This document shows, one piece after another, positions 15,935 through 25,574 of a stretch of DNA of 64,000 bases. The notes under the pieces are model-generated. The model had not been told where the DNA came from. It was given only the letters and a program-made list of their open reading frames with translations, and did no database searches. Numbering within the stretch: the first letter of the stretch is position 1; every line of letters begins with the position of its first letter. Position numbers and translations under genes: made by a program. Source of the DNA: Eubacteriales bacterium (GTDB lineage Bacteria > Bacillota > Clostridia > Oscillospirales > CAG-382); NCBI GenBank assembly GCA_028705495.1, contig JAQWDK010000009.1, positions 1 through 64,000 on the forward strand. Reading direction: 5' to 3'.

Positions 15935-17485
15935 AGATAATTTATATTCAACTGAGTCGGCGAGAGCGATTATACTCGCTTCGATTATGTCGTTTGATAC
16001 ACCGATTGTGGTCCAGGTACTGCTGTCGTCCGAGGTTTCTATCAAGACTCTGACTCGGGCGGCGGTTGTGCTGTTTTGCTCAAGCACACGAACCTTGTAG
16101 TCTGTCAGCTGCATATCTTTTATCGAGGGGTAGAATACAGTGAGAGCTTTTCTAAGCGCAAGGTCGAGCGCATTTACTGGGCCGTTGCCCATCACCGCAG
16201 TTACTTCTTCGTTTCCGTCAACCTCAACTTTTATTGTCGCTGAGGCGGGCATACCGCCTTCCGGGACGGGGAACTCACCCATTGTTCTGTAAAGTACAAG
16301 TCGGAAATGCGGTTTGTATGTGCCAAGCACCTTTTTAACCATAAGCTCAAAACTTGCATCCGCAGCTTCAAAGTGATAACCCTGATGCTCAAGTTCTTTG
16401 AGTTTTTCGAGAATTTCAGCGGTTTTCGGTGAATCCTTTGTAAGCTCAGGCGCAATATTGTGTATTTTTGAAATGATAAGGCTCCTTCCGGAAACCTCCG
16501 ATAAAAGAAACTTTCTTGTATTGCCGACCGCTTCCGGTGCAATATGCTCAAAAGATGCTGCCAGCTTCATCACTCCGTCAATATGCATTCCGCCCTTGTG
16601 GGCAAAAGCTCCAGAGCCTGTATAGGGTTTATTCGGTTCAATCGAGGTGTTGGAGATTTCTGCGATACGCCTTGAAACATTAAACAAATTTTCAGTGTTT
16701 CCACCGCATTCACAGCCTAATTTTAACTTAAGGTTTGGTATTATCACACTTAAATCAGCATTGCCGCATCTTTCACCTATCCCGGTAAATGTACCCTGAA
16801 CCTGTGAAGCGCCTGCTTTGACCGAAAGCATAGAGTTTGCGACAGCGCAACCGGTGTCGTTATGACAGTGTATGCCGATTTTCATCTCTGGATGCGCTTC
16901 TATGACCTTCTTTGTGACCTCGAACACCTCATGGGGCAGGGTTCCGCCGTTGGTGTCGCAAAGCACAAGCGTCTCAGCGCCGCCTTTTGCGGCAGCGGCA
17001 AGAACACTCATTGCGTAATCGGGATTGGACTTGTAACCGTCAAAGAAGTGTTCAGCGTCGAAGAAAACTCTTTTACCTTTGGAAACAAGATATCTCACTG
17101 TGCTCTCAACTATATCTAGGTTTTCTTCAAGCGTCGCCTTTAGTATCTCCTCAACATGAAGATCCCATGATTTGCCGAATATCGCAACAACATCAGTGTT
17201 TGCGTCCAGCAGAGATTTTATATTGGTGTCCTCGTCCGCTGAAACATTTTTCCTTCTTGTGCTACCGAAGGCGCATAAAGTGGCATTTTTCAGCTCAAGC
17301 TCAGCTGCACGGGTGAAAAACTCAAGGTCCTTAGGGTTGGACCCTGGGTTTCCGGCTTCTATGTAATCGACGCCGAACTCATCGAGTGCCTTTACAATGT
17401 GTAGTTTGTCATTCACAGAAAAGGAAATACCCTCACCCTGAGCGCCGTCCCTTAGCGTGGAATCAAATATTTCAATTCTTCTCAT
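15920..17485 (-). CDS. cimA: (R)-citramalate synthase
   Basis: Condenses pyruvate and acetyl-CoA to citramalate, the first step of the threonine-independent isoleucine route. TIM-barrel with FDSTLRDGAQGEGISFSVNDKL at the N-terminus, YIEAGNPGSNPKD, CDTNGGTLPHE, GIHCHNDTGCAVANS, and a GAFAHKGGMHIDGV motif; the C-terminal third is the allosteric LeuA dimer domain. The long 521-aa form with SNPKDLEFF and MHIDGVMK is the CimA rather than LeuA type, and a separate true leuA lies immediately upstream. The last four residues are encoded inside a repeated hairpin element. Binding site GAAAGGA. Confidence 0.9.
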   Translation of the reverse strand: MRRIEIFDSTLRDGAQGEGISFSVNDKLHIVKALDEFGVDYIEAGNPGSNPKDLEFFTRAAELELKNATLCAFGSTRRKNVSADEDTNIKSLLDANTDVVAIFGKSWDLHVEEILKATLEENLDIVESTVRYLVSKGKRVFFDAEHFFDGYKSNPDYAMSVLAAAAKGGAETLVLCDTNGGTLPHEVFEVTKKVIEAHPEMKIGIHCHNDTGCAVANSMLSVKAGASQVQGTFTGIGERCGNADLSVIIPNLKLKLGCECGGNTENLFNVSRRIAEISNTSIEPNKPYTGSGAFAHKGGMHIDGVMKLAASFEHIAPEAVGNTRKFLLSEVSGRSLIISKIHNIAPELTKDSPKTAEILEKLKELEHQGYHFEAADASFELMVKKVLGTYKPHFRLVLYRTMGEFPVPEGGMPASATIKVEVDGNEEVTAVMGNGPVNALDLALRKALTVFYPSIKDMQLTDYKVRVLEQNSTTAARVRVLIETSDDSSTWTTIGVSNDIIEASIIALADSVEYKLSKREI

Positions 17486-17515
17486 CTATCTTTTCCTTTC
17501 AGAGTGAGGAGCACA

Positions 17516-19024
17516 TCAAACCATGCTCGAGAGCTTATTTATACCGTTGACATAGGCAAGAATACTTGACTCTATGATGTCGGTGGAAAGTCCGCGTCCT
17601 GTTACGGTTTTATCCTTAGCACGCATTTTTACAGTCACTTCGCCGAGTGCGTCATTACCGTCCGATATGGAATGGATATTATAACTATTCATTTCCTCAC
17701 AAATGCCGCCGGTGATCTTGTCGATGGCATTGTATGCGGCGTTAATCGGCCCCTGTCCGAGGGATACTTCCTCGAGTATCTCATTACCCTTGCGGAGTTT
17801 GACAACACAAGCGGAAGTGGAATTCATCGATGTATGAACATCAAAATGTTCGAGTTTGTAAACGCCTTCGCTCATCTCTCTATTGTTGACAATCGCTTCG
17901 ATATCGCTGTCGGTAATGAACTTTTTCTTGTCGGAGAGGTCGATGATTTTTTCATAATAAGAAGCAAGCTGATTTTCGTCAAAAGTATAACCGAGCTCTC
18001 TAATTTTATCGGCGATTGCGTGTTTACCGGAATGTTTGCCTATGACAAGATTATTTTTTGTGATACCGATTTCCTCGGGCACCATAATTTCATAAGTAGA
18101 TTTATCAGCTAACACTCCATGCTGATGGATGCCTGCTTCGTGAGCAAAGGCGTTAGCGCCTATTATGGGCTTGTTTATTGCAGGGGTATGCCCGATAATA
18201 TTGTATACAAGTTTACTTGTTCGGTTTATCTGCTTTGTATCAATCCTTGACTCACAGCCGAAGAATGGCTTTCTTGTTTTGAGTGCCATAACAACTTCTT
18301 CGAGTGCGGCGTTTCCTGCACGCTCACCGATACCATTGATCGTACATTCTACTTGTCTTGCACCTGCTTTAACACCAGCAAGAGAGTTTGCGACAGCCAT
18401 ACCGAGGTCGTTGTGGCAGTGTACTGCAACATCAACTTTTTCAATACCCTTGACGGTTTCATAAAGATAACGAATCCGAGAGTACATTTCTTCAGGTGTT
18501 ATATATCCTACGGTGTCGGGTATGTTGACAACAGCCGCACCTGCTTCAATCGCCGTCTGAACTGCGAGAGCGAGAAATTCCTTATCGGAACGCATAGCGT
18601 CTTCAGCAGAGAATTGGATATCACTACAGAGGGTTTTTGCGTAGGAGACAGAGTTTTTTATGCGCTCGATTACCTGGTCGGGTGTCATCTTGAGTTTATG
18701 CTGCATGTGGATGGGGGAAGTGGCGAGAAAAACGTGAATTCGCGGCGAAACAGCATTTTTCACTGCTTCATAGGCGGTGTCTATGTCCTTTTGCACAGCT
18801 CTCGCAAGGGATGCGACTCTGCTGTTTTTTATAACACCAGCCACGATTTCAACGGACTTAAAGTCCCCCGGAGACGAAATCGCAAATCCGGCTTCGATAA
18901 TATCCACACCGAGTAGCTCTAGCTGTTTTGCAATCTCGACTTTCTCGTCAAGGTTCATACTGCAGCCGGGAGCCTGCTCTCCGTCACGCAGGGTTGTATC
19001 AAATATTTTTACATGCGTGTCCAT
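17516..19024 (-). CDS. leuA: 2-isopropylmalate synthase
   Basis: First committed step of leucine synthesis from 2-oxoisovalerate and acetyl-CoA. Seen: FDTTLRDGEQAPGCSMNLDEKV (catalytic RDGEQ), IEAGFAISSPGD, VAVHCHNDLGMAVANSLAGVKAGARQVE, and NAFAHEAGIHQHGVL; the C-terminal domain ends with SLGQGPINAAYNAIDKI and TVTGRGLSTDIIESS, the leucine feedback domain. 502 aa. A binding site is weak; the ATG follows a hairpin (19037-19056) with 12 bases between. It sits between ilvD and cimA in the operon. Confidence 0.95.
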   Translation of the reverse strand: MDTHVKIFDTTLRDGEQAPGCSMNLDEKVEIAKQLELLGVDIIEAGFAISSPGDFKSVEIVAGVIKNSRVASLARAVQKDIDTAYEAVKNAVSPRIHVFLATSPIHMQHKLKMTPDQVIERIKNSVSYAKTLCSDIQFSAEDAMRSDKEFLALAVQTAIEAGAAVVNIPDTVGYITPEEMYSRIRYLYETVKGIEKVDVAVHCHNDLGMAVANSLAGVKAGARQVECTINGIGERAGNAALEEVVMALKTRKPFFGCESRIDTKQINRTSKLVYNIIGHTPAINKPIIGANAFAHEAGIHQHGVLADKSTYEIMVPEEIGITKNNLVIGKHSGKHAIADKIRELGYTFDENQLASYYEKIIDLSDKKKFITDSDIEAIVNNREMSEGVYKLEHFDVHTSMNSTSACVVKLRKGNEILEEVSLGQGPINAAYNAIDKITGGICEEMNSYNIHSISDGNDALGEVTVKMRAKDKTVTGRGLSTDIIESSILAYVNGINKLSSMV

Positions 19025-19036
19025 GTTATTTTATCG

Positions 19037-19056
19037 CGCCGGAACTGTTTCCGGCG
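19037..19056. other. Intercistronic hairpin between ilvD and leuA
   Basis: Perfect 8-bp stem CGCCGGAA/TTCCGGCG with loop CTGT, just upstream of the leuA start where a strong ribosome binding site is lacking. Confidence 0.65.
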
Positions 19057-19074
19057 GCTTGCCTTTCTAAATTT

Positions 19075-20769
19075 CTATTTATTGCGGTCGCAGTAAATGT
19101 CTTGGTTGACAACTGCACCTTTGTCCGCTGAGGATACCATCATCGCATATCTTGCGATATAGCCTTTCAGGTCGGTTTTTTGTTTGGGAGCGCTTTCTTT
19201 CATCCGCTTCTCATGCTCATCTGCATCAACCAAAAGCTCAAGCTTTTTAGCAGGGATATCGATTGAAATTAAATCTCCCTCCTTGACATAAGCAATCGGT
19301 CCACCTTGGGAGGCTTCGGGGGATATATGTCCGATAGCAGCGCCCCTCGTTGCACCGGAAAATCTTCCGTCGGTGATGAGCGCAACATCCTTGTCAAGCC
19401 CCATACCTGCTATAGCGGAGGTCGGAGACAGCATTTCCCTCATTCCGGGCCCACCAGCGGGTCCTTCATATCGGATGACGACAACGTCCCCTTTGACTAT
19501 CTTACCATCAAATATCGCATCTATCGCCTCTTCTTCGCTGTCAAACACCCTTGCGGGGCCTGTATGCACGAGCATTTCAGGTGCGACTGCGCTTCTCTTC
19601 ACAACTGCACCCTTAGGAGCAAGTGAGCCAAAGAGAACAGCTATACCCCCAGTAGCGGAGTAGGGATTTTCAAGAGGTCTAATGACGTCTTTATTTATTA
19701 TCTTATACTTTTCATTTTTAAGATTCTCACCCATTGTTGCGCCTGTAACTGTCATACAGTCACCATTGATGTAGCCGCCACCCATGAGTGTTTCCATAAC
19801 CTTGTAAACGCCGCCTGCGTTATGCAGGTCCTGCATATGGTAAGGTCCGGAAGGCGCAAGTTTGCAGAGGTTCGGTGTCTTTTCGCTGATTTTATTTATA
19901 AGCTCAAGGTCGATTTTTACCCCTGCTTCATTTGCGATAGCCATCAGGTGAAGCACAGAGTTTGTAGAGCAGCCAAGCGCCATATCAACGGCAAGCGCGT
20001 TGTGAAACGCCTTTTCTGTCATAATATCTCTCGGGCGTATATCTTTCTTGAAAACCTCAAGCACTTTTTCGCCTGCAGTCTTAGCCAGTCTTATACGCTT
20101 TGAGTAAACCGCAGGGATTGAACCATTACCAGGAAGTGCCATACCGATAGCTTCTGTAAGGCAGTTCATCGAGTTTGCTGTGAACATACCCGAACAAGAA
20201 CCGCAGCTCGGGCAGGCGCTTTCTTCAATCGCATGTACTTCTTCTTCTGTCATCGTGCCGTTTTTGTAGCTGCCGACAGCCTCGAATGCGCTGTTGAGGT
20301 CAAGGCAAGAACCGCCTTCACCCTCGAGCGAGAGCATAGGACCACCGGACACAAAAACTGACGGAAGGTTAAGTCTTGCCGCAGCCATCAGCATAGCTGG
20401 TACGATTTTATCGCAGTTGGGGATGAACACAAATGCGTCGAAGCAGTGTGCCATCGCCATACATTCAATGCTGTCAGCTATTACCTCGCGGGAAGCAAGG
20501 GAGTATTTCATCCCCTGATGACCCATCGCAAGCCCATCGCAGACACCGATTACGTTAAACTCAGCAGGTGTTCCTCCAGCGGCAAGGACACCGTCCTTGA
20601 CCGCTCTGGAGATAGTCTGCAGATGAACATGGCCGGGTACGATTTCGTTGAAGGAGTTGACAATACCTATGAGCGGTTTTGTCATATCCTTGTCGGAATA
20701 GCCCATAGCTTTAAGAAGCGAACGCTGAGGTGCTTTTTCTATACCTTTTGTTATTTTTTCGCTGTTCAT
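19075..20769 (-). CDS. ilvD: Dihydroxy-acid dehydratase
   Basis: Fe-S dehydratase, third common step for Ile/Val. Seen: [37 protein letters not shown] with the cluster Cys, [28 protein letters not shown], and the C-terminal [25 protein letters not shown]. Start at 20769 (MNSEKITKG) with GGAAA just upstream; an in-frame ATG four codons earlier has no site. 564 aa, normal. Confidence 0.97.
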   Translation of the reverse strand: MNSEKITKGIEKAPQRSLLKAMGYSDKDMTKPLIGIVNSFNEIVPGHVHLQTISRAVKDGVLAAGGTPAEFNVIGVCDGLAMGHQGMKYSLASREVIADSIECMAMAHCFDAFVFIPNCDKIVPAMLMAAARLNLPSVFVSGGPMLSLEGEGGSCLDLNSAFEAVGSYKNGTMTEEEVHAIEESACPSCGSCSGMFTANSMNCLTEAIGMALPGNGSIPAVYSKRIRLAKTAGEKVLEVFKKDIRPRDIMTEKAFHNALAVDMALGCSTNSVLHLMAIANEAGVKIDLELINKISEKTPNLCKLAPSGPYHMQDLHNAGGVYKVMETLMGGGYINGDCMTVTGATMGENLKNEKYKIINKDVIRPLENPYSATGGIAVLFGSLAPKGAVVKRSAVAPEMLVHTGPARVFDSEEEAIDAIFDGKIVKGDVVVIRYEGPAGGPGMREMLSPTSAIAGMGLDKDVALITDGRFSGATRGAAIGHISPEASQGGPIAYVKEGDLISIDIPAKKLELLVDADEHEKRMKESAPKQKTDLKGYIARYAMMVSSADKGAVVNQDIYCDRNK

Positions 20770-20818
20770 ATAAATTTCCATTCTGCCGCAAAGCAGCTTG
20801 CATTAGATAAGCGTAAGA

Positions 20819-21841
<1,023 letters not shown>

Positions 21842-21867
21842 TTAATTTTTTATATATAATGAGATTT

Positions 21868-22383
21868 TTAAAGTGAGTATGCTCCGCGTTTCATTGCGAG
21901 AGCTCCTGAACGGCATATTTCAATTATGCCGTAATTTTTTGTGAATTCAATAAAAGCGTTTAGTTTTGAGGGCTCGCCGTTGATTTCAATCGTCAGCGAT
22001 TCTGTATTAAAATCAACAATCTTACCTCTGAAAACATTTACCGCTTCGGTTATCTCGCTTCTCGTTTGGCGGTCAACGCTTATTTTAATAAGCAGATGCT
22101 CTCGGAGAACGGTTTCGGCCTTCGGTAGGAGTTCTACCTTTTTAACTTCCTGAAGTTTTGCAAGTTGTTTTACGATTTGCGATTTGATGTAATCATCACC
22201 GGTTACAATAATCGTCATCCTTGAGAGAGCGGGGTTTTCGGTTTCGCCTACATTGAGGCTGTCGATATTGTATCCGCGGCGGGAGAAAAGCCCCGATATG
22301 CGAGTTAGTACACCAAAATGGTTTGAAACAAGGACGCTTAGGATAAATTGTTCTCTATCGTTGTTATCAGTAGCATTGTTCAT
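21868..22383 (-). CDS. ilvN: Acetolactate synthase small subunit
   Basis: Regulatory subunit that gives valine feedback to IlvB. ACT domain with FILSVLVSNHFGVLTRISGLFSRRGYNIDSLNVGETENP at the N-terminus, then MTIIVTGDD and the conserved C-terminal half (ISVDRQTRSEITEAVNVFRGKIVDF). Start 22383 has GGAGG five bases upstream; the in-frame ATG at 22395 contains that GGAGG itself. 171 aa. 16 bases after ilvB. Symbol ilvN/ilvH is interchangeable here. Confidence 0.96.
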   Translation of the reverse strand: MNNATDNNDREQFILSVLVSNHFGVLTRISGLFSRRGYNIDSLNVGETENPALSRMTIIVTGDDYIKSQIVKQLAKLQEVKKVELLPKAETVLREHLLIKISVDRQTRSEITEAVNVFRGKIVDFNTESLTIEINGEPSKLNAFIEFTKNYGIIEICRSGALAMKRGAYSL

Positions 22384-22399
22384 GTTAGCCTCCATTTAT

Positions 22400-24061
22400 T
22401 CAATTTACTATCATACTGTCAATTGAGCTGCCAGCAGGGATCATCGGGAGAACCCTCTCGTCGATGTCAATTACGCAGTCTATGAGAAACGGTCCATTTG
22501 TGGCAAGTGCTTTTTCAAGCGCTGCGTCGAACTGCGCTTCAGTTTCAGCTCTTGCACCGTCAGCGCCGAAAGCCTTTGCGAGTGCGACAAAATCAGTTTT
22601 TCTGTTAAGGGTTGTGTTAGAATACCTTTCTCCGAAAAACAGCTTCTGCCACTGCCTTACCATTCCGAGGGTGTGGTTGTTCATAACGACAATAATAATC
22701 GGAAGTCCGTTTGATACAGCGGTTACTGTTTCGTGGAGGTTCATACCATAGCTTCCATCGCCGGTTACAAGAATTGTGCGCTGTCCGCCGCTTCCTATAC
22801 AGCCTCCGATTGCGGCACCCATTCCGTATCCCATAGTACCGAGTCCGCCGGAGGTGAGGAAGGTTCTTCTGCCTTTGAACTTGAAAAACTGTGCGGTCCA
22901 CATCTGGTGCTGCCCGACATCTGTTGCAACGATGGTCTTCTCATCGGCTTTTGCGTTGATCTTCTCGATAATATTTCTCGGATGCATTCCTTCGGCTTTT
23001 GGAGCGTTTTCATTTTCAAAAGCTCTGAACTCGTTAATCTGATCCCACCATTCGGGATGCTTTGTTTTCGCAATCTTTTCTGTAAGCTTGCGGAGAATAG
23101 CTTTCACATCTCCGTTTACGCTCTTAAAAACATCAATATTTTTACCGAACTCTGCCGGGTCGATGTCTATGTGGACGATTTTAGCATTAGGTGCGTATTT
23201 TGATTTGTTACCAGTTGCTCTATCGCTAAATCTAACGCCTAAAGCAATAATAAGATCAGCTTCGTAATTTGCTTTAATTGAAGCATAGTGCCCGTGCATA
23301 CCCGTCATACCGAGGTTGTTGGGGTGATTTCCGTCAAGGGCTGATAAACCCATTATTGAAAGCCCAATCGGGGCATCTATCTTCTCTGCAAGCGCTTTAA
23401 CCTCATCACTTGCATCAGATATGACAATACCGCCGCCGCTGTAGATATAGGGCTTTTTAGATTCGGAGATAAGAGATGCGATTTCGTCAATCTCGCTTTC
23501 CGCAGGGAGGGAATAGGACTTCTTTTCTGCAGGAGTTTGTTTTTTATATTCAGCGCTTGCAAGCTGGATATCCTTGGGTATATCTACAAGAACAGGTCCA
23601 GGTCTTCCTGACTTTGCAATATAAAACGCTTCTCGGAGGATTGAAGCAAGCTCGTTTACGCTCCTGACGATGTAATTATGCTTTGTTATGGGCATTGTCA
23701 CACCCATTATATCCACTTCCTGAAAACTGTCTCTGCCTAAGAGGTTGAGAGGGACGTTTCCTGTAATGGCGACAAGTGGTACGGAATCAAGAAACGCGTT
23801 AGCGATACCGGTCACAAGGTTAGTAGCTCCAGGACCTGAGGTTGCTATAACAACACCGACTTTGCCGGAAGCTCTCGCATATCCGTCGGCTGCGTGTGCT
23901 GCTCCTTGCTCGTGGGCGCCGATAATGTGATTGATGCGATCCTGCGCCTTGTAGAGCTCATCGTAAATATTGAGTACAAAACCTCCGGGATAGCCGAACA
24001 CCGTGTCACAGCCTTGTTCTATTAAGGTTTCAACTATAATCTGTGCGCCCGTCATTTTCAT
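22400..24061 (-). CDS. ilvB: Acetolactate synthase large subunit
   Basis: Thiamine-diphosphate enzyme making acetolactate/acetohydroxybutyrate. Seen: GCDTVFGYPGGFVLNIYDEL, GAHEQGAAHAADGYARASGKVGV with the catalytic Glu, TSGPGATN, the FAD-binding middle, and the TPP motif VTGDGSYGMNLHETVTAV...NNHTLGMVRQWQ. First structural gene after the leader peptide and attenuator. Start 24061 (MKMTGAQ) is preferred; ATG 24073 lies directly on AAAGGA. About 553 aa. Confidence 0.97.
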   Translation of the reverse strand: MKMTGAQIIVETLIEQGCDTVFGYPGGFVLNIYDELYKAQDRINHIIGAHEQGAAHAADGYARASGKVGVVIATSGPGATNLVTGIANAFLDSVPLVAITGNVPLNLLGRDSFQEVDIMGVTMPITKHNYIVRSVNELASILREAFYIAKSGRPGPVLVDIPKDIQLASAEYKKQTPAEKKSYSLPAESEIDEIASLISESKKPYIYSGGGIVISDASDEVKALAEKIDAPIGLSIMGLSALDGNHPNNLGMTGMHGHYASIKANYEADLIIALGVRFSDRATGNKSKYAPNAKIVHIDIDPAEFGKNIDVFKSVNGDVKAILRKLTEKIAKTKHPEWWDQINEFRAFENENAPKAEGMHPRNIIEKINAKADEKTIVATDVGQHQMWTAQFFKFKGRRTFLTSGGLGTMGYGMGAAIGGCIGSGGQRTILVTGDGSYGMNLHETVTAVSNGLPIIIVVMNNHTLGMVRQWQKLFFGERYSNTTLNRKTDFVALAKAFGADGARAETEAQFDAALEKALATNGPFLIDCVIDIDERVLPMIPAGSSIDSMIVN

Positions 24062-24135
24062 TTTTATGACCATTCCTTTCTTGATAACTAATTGAAATAT
24101 TTATCTTTCAATCTGTCCCTTTAAAAAATTATAAT

Positions 24136-24171
24136 AAAAAAGAGTCTTACAGCTTTGCACTGTAAGACTCT
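24136..24171 (-). terminator. Attenuator terminator upstream of ilvB
   Basis: Read on the minus strand, AGAGTCTTACAG (24171-24160) pairs over 12 bp with CTGTAAGACTCT (24152-24141), seven-base loop, then TTTTTT. It lies between the leader peptide stop (24197) and ilvB. The leader segment 24225-24217 (GTGCTGTAA, codons 31-34 of the leader) can pair with 24165-24157 (TTACAGTGC) and so open the 5' arm. Confidence 0.85.
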
Positions 24172-24196
24172 AAGGTTTGTCGAAGAATTCGCCGCC

Positions 24197-24316
24197 TCAA
24201 CAACAATCCGCCTTCTTTACAGCACAAAAAACGCCATTACCAATAATGCTTAGCACCACGACTAGGCTGATAATGACGATATTAATAATTATTGCTGCAA
24301 AATTCGCGGACATCAT
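24197..24316 (-). CDS. Branched-chain leader peptide (IlvL-like) of the ilv-leu operon
   Basis: 39-codon frame beginning ATG ATG TCC GCG, too short to be listed by most gene finders. Codons 9-25 hold 8 Ile, 4 Val and 2 Leu in 17 positions (IIINIVIISLVVVLSII), both Leu being CTA; it ends CAVKKADCC and TGA. AAAGGA stands 11 bases before the ATG. The gene lies between a consensus promoter (24408-24380) and a 12-bp rho-independent hairpin (24171-24136) ahead of ilvB. Organisation and composition match ribosome-mediated attenuation leaders such as E. coli IlvL. Alternative: a tiny single-helix Cys-ended membrane protein resembling FeoB-associated proteins; the hydrophobic run and final Cys-Cys would allow that. 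Confidence 0.75.
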   Translation of the reverse strand: MMSANFAAIIINIVIISLVVVLSIIGNGVFCAVKKADCC

Positions 24317-24379
24317 TATAATGGCTTTCCTTTCGGTTACTGTAAAGCGGGTATTGTGAACCGCCGATATATTATTATT

Positions 24380-24408
24380 ATAATATCACTGAGAGATGTT
24401 TCTGTCAA
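24380..24408 (-). promoter_or_regulatory. Promoter of the ilv-leu operon
   Basis: Minus strand TTGACA (24408-24403), 17-base spacer, TATTAT (24385-24380). Expected transcript start near 24373, about 57 bases before the leader peptide ATG. Confidence 0.85.
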
Positions 24409-24473
24409 CAGTTATTTTTTATATAATTTAATTCCACCTGCCGAGATAATATGTCAAAAAGAACGGATTAAAG

Positions 24474-24509
24474 AAAAAACCGGTGAAGCCGTAAGGCAAC
24501 ACCGGTTTT
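24474..24509 (-). terminator. Terminator of the discoidin-like lipoprotein gene
   Basis: Stem AAACCGGTG/CACCGGTTT with inner GCC/GGC; on the minus strand it is followed by T residues. Confidence 0.85.
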
Positions 24510-24521
24510 GAAAACAAAGTT

Positions 24522-25253
24522 TTATTCGTATGTAGAGATTTCGAACTCGCTCATGAATAACCAATTTTGTTTTTCTATTTCAAACTTTACATACTGAGCT
24601 TTGACACCTTTTTCAAGTTCAAGAGTCATAGCAAAGCTTGCAAACGGATCAGGAGTGGTCTCTGTGATCTCGACGCCTGCGATTTCTTCCTCTGACATGG
24701 TTAAGGCACCTGCTTCATAATATGTCACACCGTCTTCTGAAACATAAGCAACTAAGTTTAATGGAACTTTAATTGTCGGCTGTGGCTGGTAAAGCATATG
24801 AACATCAAAATCAGCAATACCTTCTACAACTTCACCAAGATCAATTACAATAGTGGGTGAAGCGTCTTGAACACCTACCCAAACAGCGTTAGTATAAGCC
24901 ACCTCTTCACCAATAATACCGTCTGTGAGAGTTTTGTTTTCTTCATCAGCATAATTCGGATCGGGAGTACCTGCTTCAAATGTGTAGGTCTTGTTAAGAG
25001 CTACATTTGTCTTTGTCTTTGTGCGGTCGATATCGTAGGTAAAGATGTCGACTTTGGATTCTTCGGCACTTTCTTCAACGCTTTCTTCGACGCTCTCTTC
25101 TGCGCTTGTAGCAACGCTTTCAGCCTTGCTGTCTGCAGTCGAAGTTTGGGATGTTGCTTTGCTTTCGTTACCGCCGCCGCCACATGAACCAAGTAAGAAC
25201 AGGCTCACGCTAAGCAGAAGAACAAGAGCGATAAAACCAGTAAGTTTCTTCAT
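24522..25253 (-). CDS. Lipoprotein with discoidin (F5/8 type C)-like domain
   Basis: Secreted lipoprotein of 243 aa. The signal sequence ends in lipobox LGSC (Cys24), followed by GGGG and a Ser/Glu/Ala-rich linker with ESVEESVEESAEES repeats (to about residue 70). The remainder reads NVALNKTYTFEAG at its start, IVIDLGEVVEGIADFDVHM, an AYVSEDGVTYYEAG strand typical of discoidin domains (v.vS.DG..w), and a closing AQYVKFEIEKQNWLFMSEFEI. So it is probably a galactose-binding-like beta-sandwich that binds a surface glycan. It is related in layout to the paralogue pair at 59694 and 60611. It has its own promoter and terminator. Confidence 0.75.
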   Translation of the reverse strand: MKKLTGFIALVLLLSVSLFLLGSCGGGGNESKATSQTSTADSKAESVATSAEESVEESVEESAEESKVDIFTYDIDRTKTKTNVALNKTYTFEAGTPDPNYADEENKTLTDGIIGEEVAYTNAVWVGVQDASPTIVIDLGEVVEGIADFDVHMLYQPQPTIKVPLNLVAYVSEDGVTYYEAGALTMSEEEIAGVEITETTPDPFASFAMTLELEKGVKAQYVKFEIEKQNWLFMSEFEISTYE

Positions 25254-25314
25254 TTATATTCCCTCCAATATTTATAAGTGGCACGAAATTTTCTTAGTGC
25301 CGTATTCTGTGAAT

Positions 25315-25343
25315 ATTATATAAATAAACGCGACAATTGTCAA
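25315..25343 (-). promoter_or_regulatory. Promoter of the discoidin-like lipoprotein gene
   Basis: Minus strand TTGACA (25343-25338), 17-base spacer, TATAAT (25320-25315). The leader contains a small GGCAC/GTGCC hairpin, and GGAGGG precedes the start. Confidence 0.88.
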
Positions 25344-25434
25344 GCCAAACTTTTAATAGCCAAAAAGGAATAAGAATAAATTAAAAAAGATACAAAAAGT
25401 GGAGTTCAAATATTTGCCTGACCATTTAGTGGTA

Positions 25435-25463
25435 TTGACAATATAGAAGAATAAGACTATAAT
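25435..25463 (+). promoter_or_regulatory. Promoter of the CapD-like dehydratase gene
   Basis: TTGACA (25435-25440), 17-base spacer, TATAAT (25458-25463): an exact consensus. Transcript would start near 25470, about 105 bases before the TTG start. Confidence 0.88.
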
Positions 25464-25574
25464 GAATTGTTATTACTTGTAACTCTGAGGTTGTTTATTG
25501 TTTAAATTTGTGCTTCTAATCATCGCGAATATTTTAACATAATCCTTAATTATTATCCAATGGAGGTATTCGTC

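Noticed and set aside
24107-24420. T-box riboswitch ahead of ilvB
   Set aside because: No T-box sequence (AGGGTGGNACCGCG-like) or specifier stem seen between promoter and ilvB; the leader is too short.
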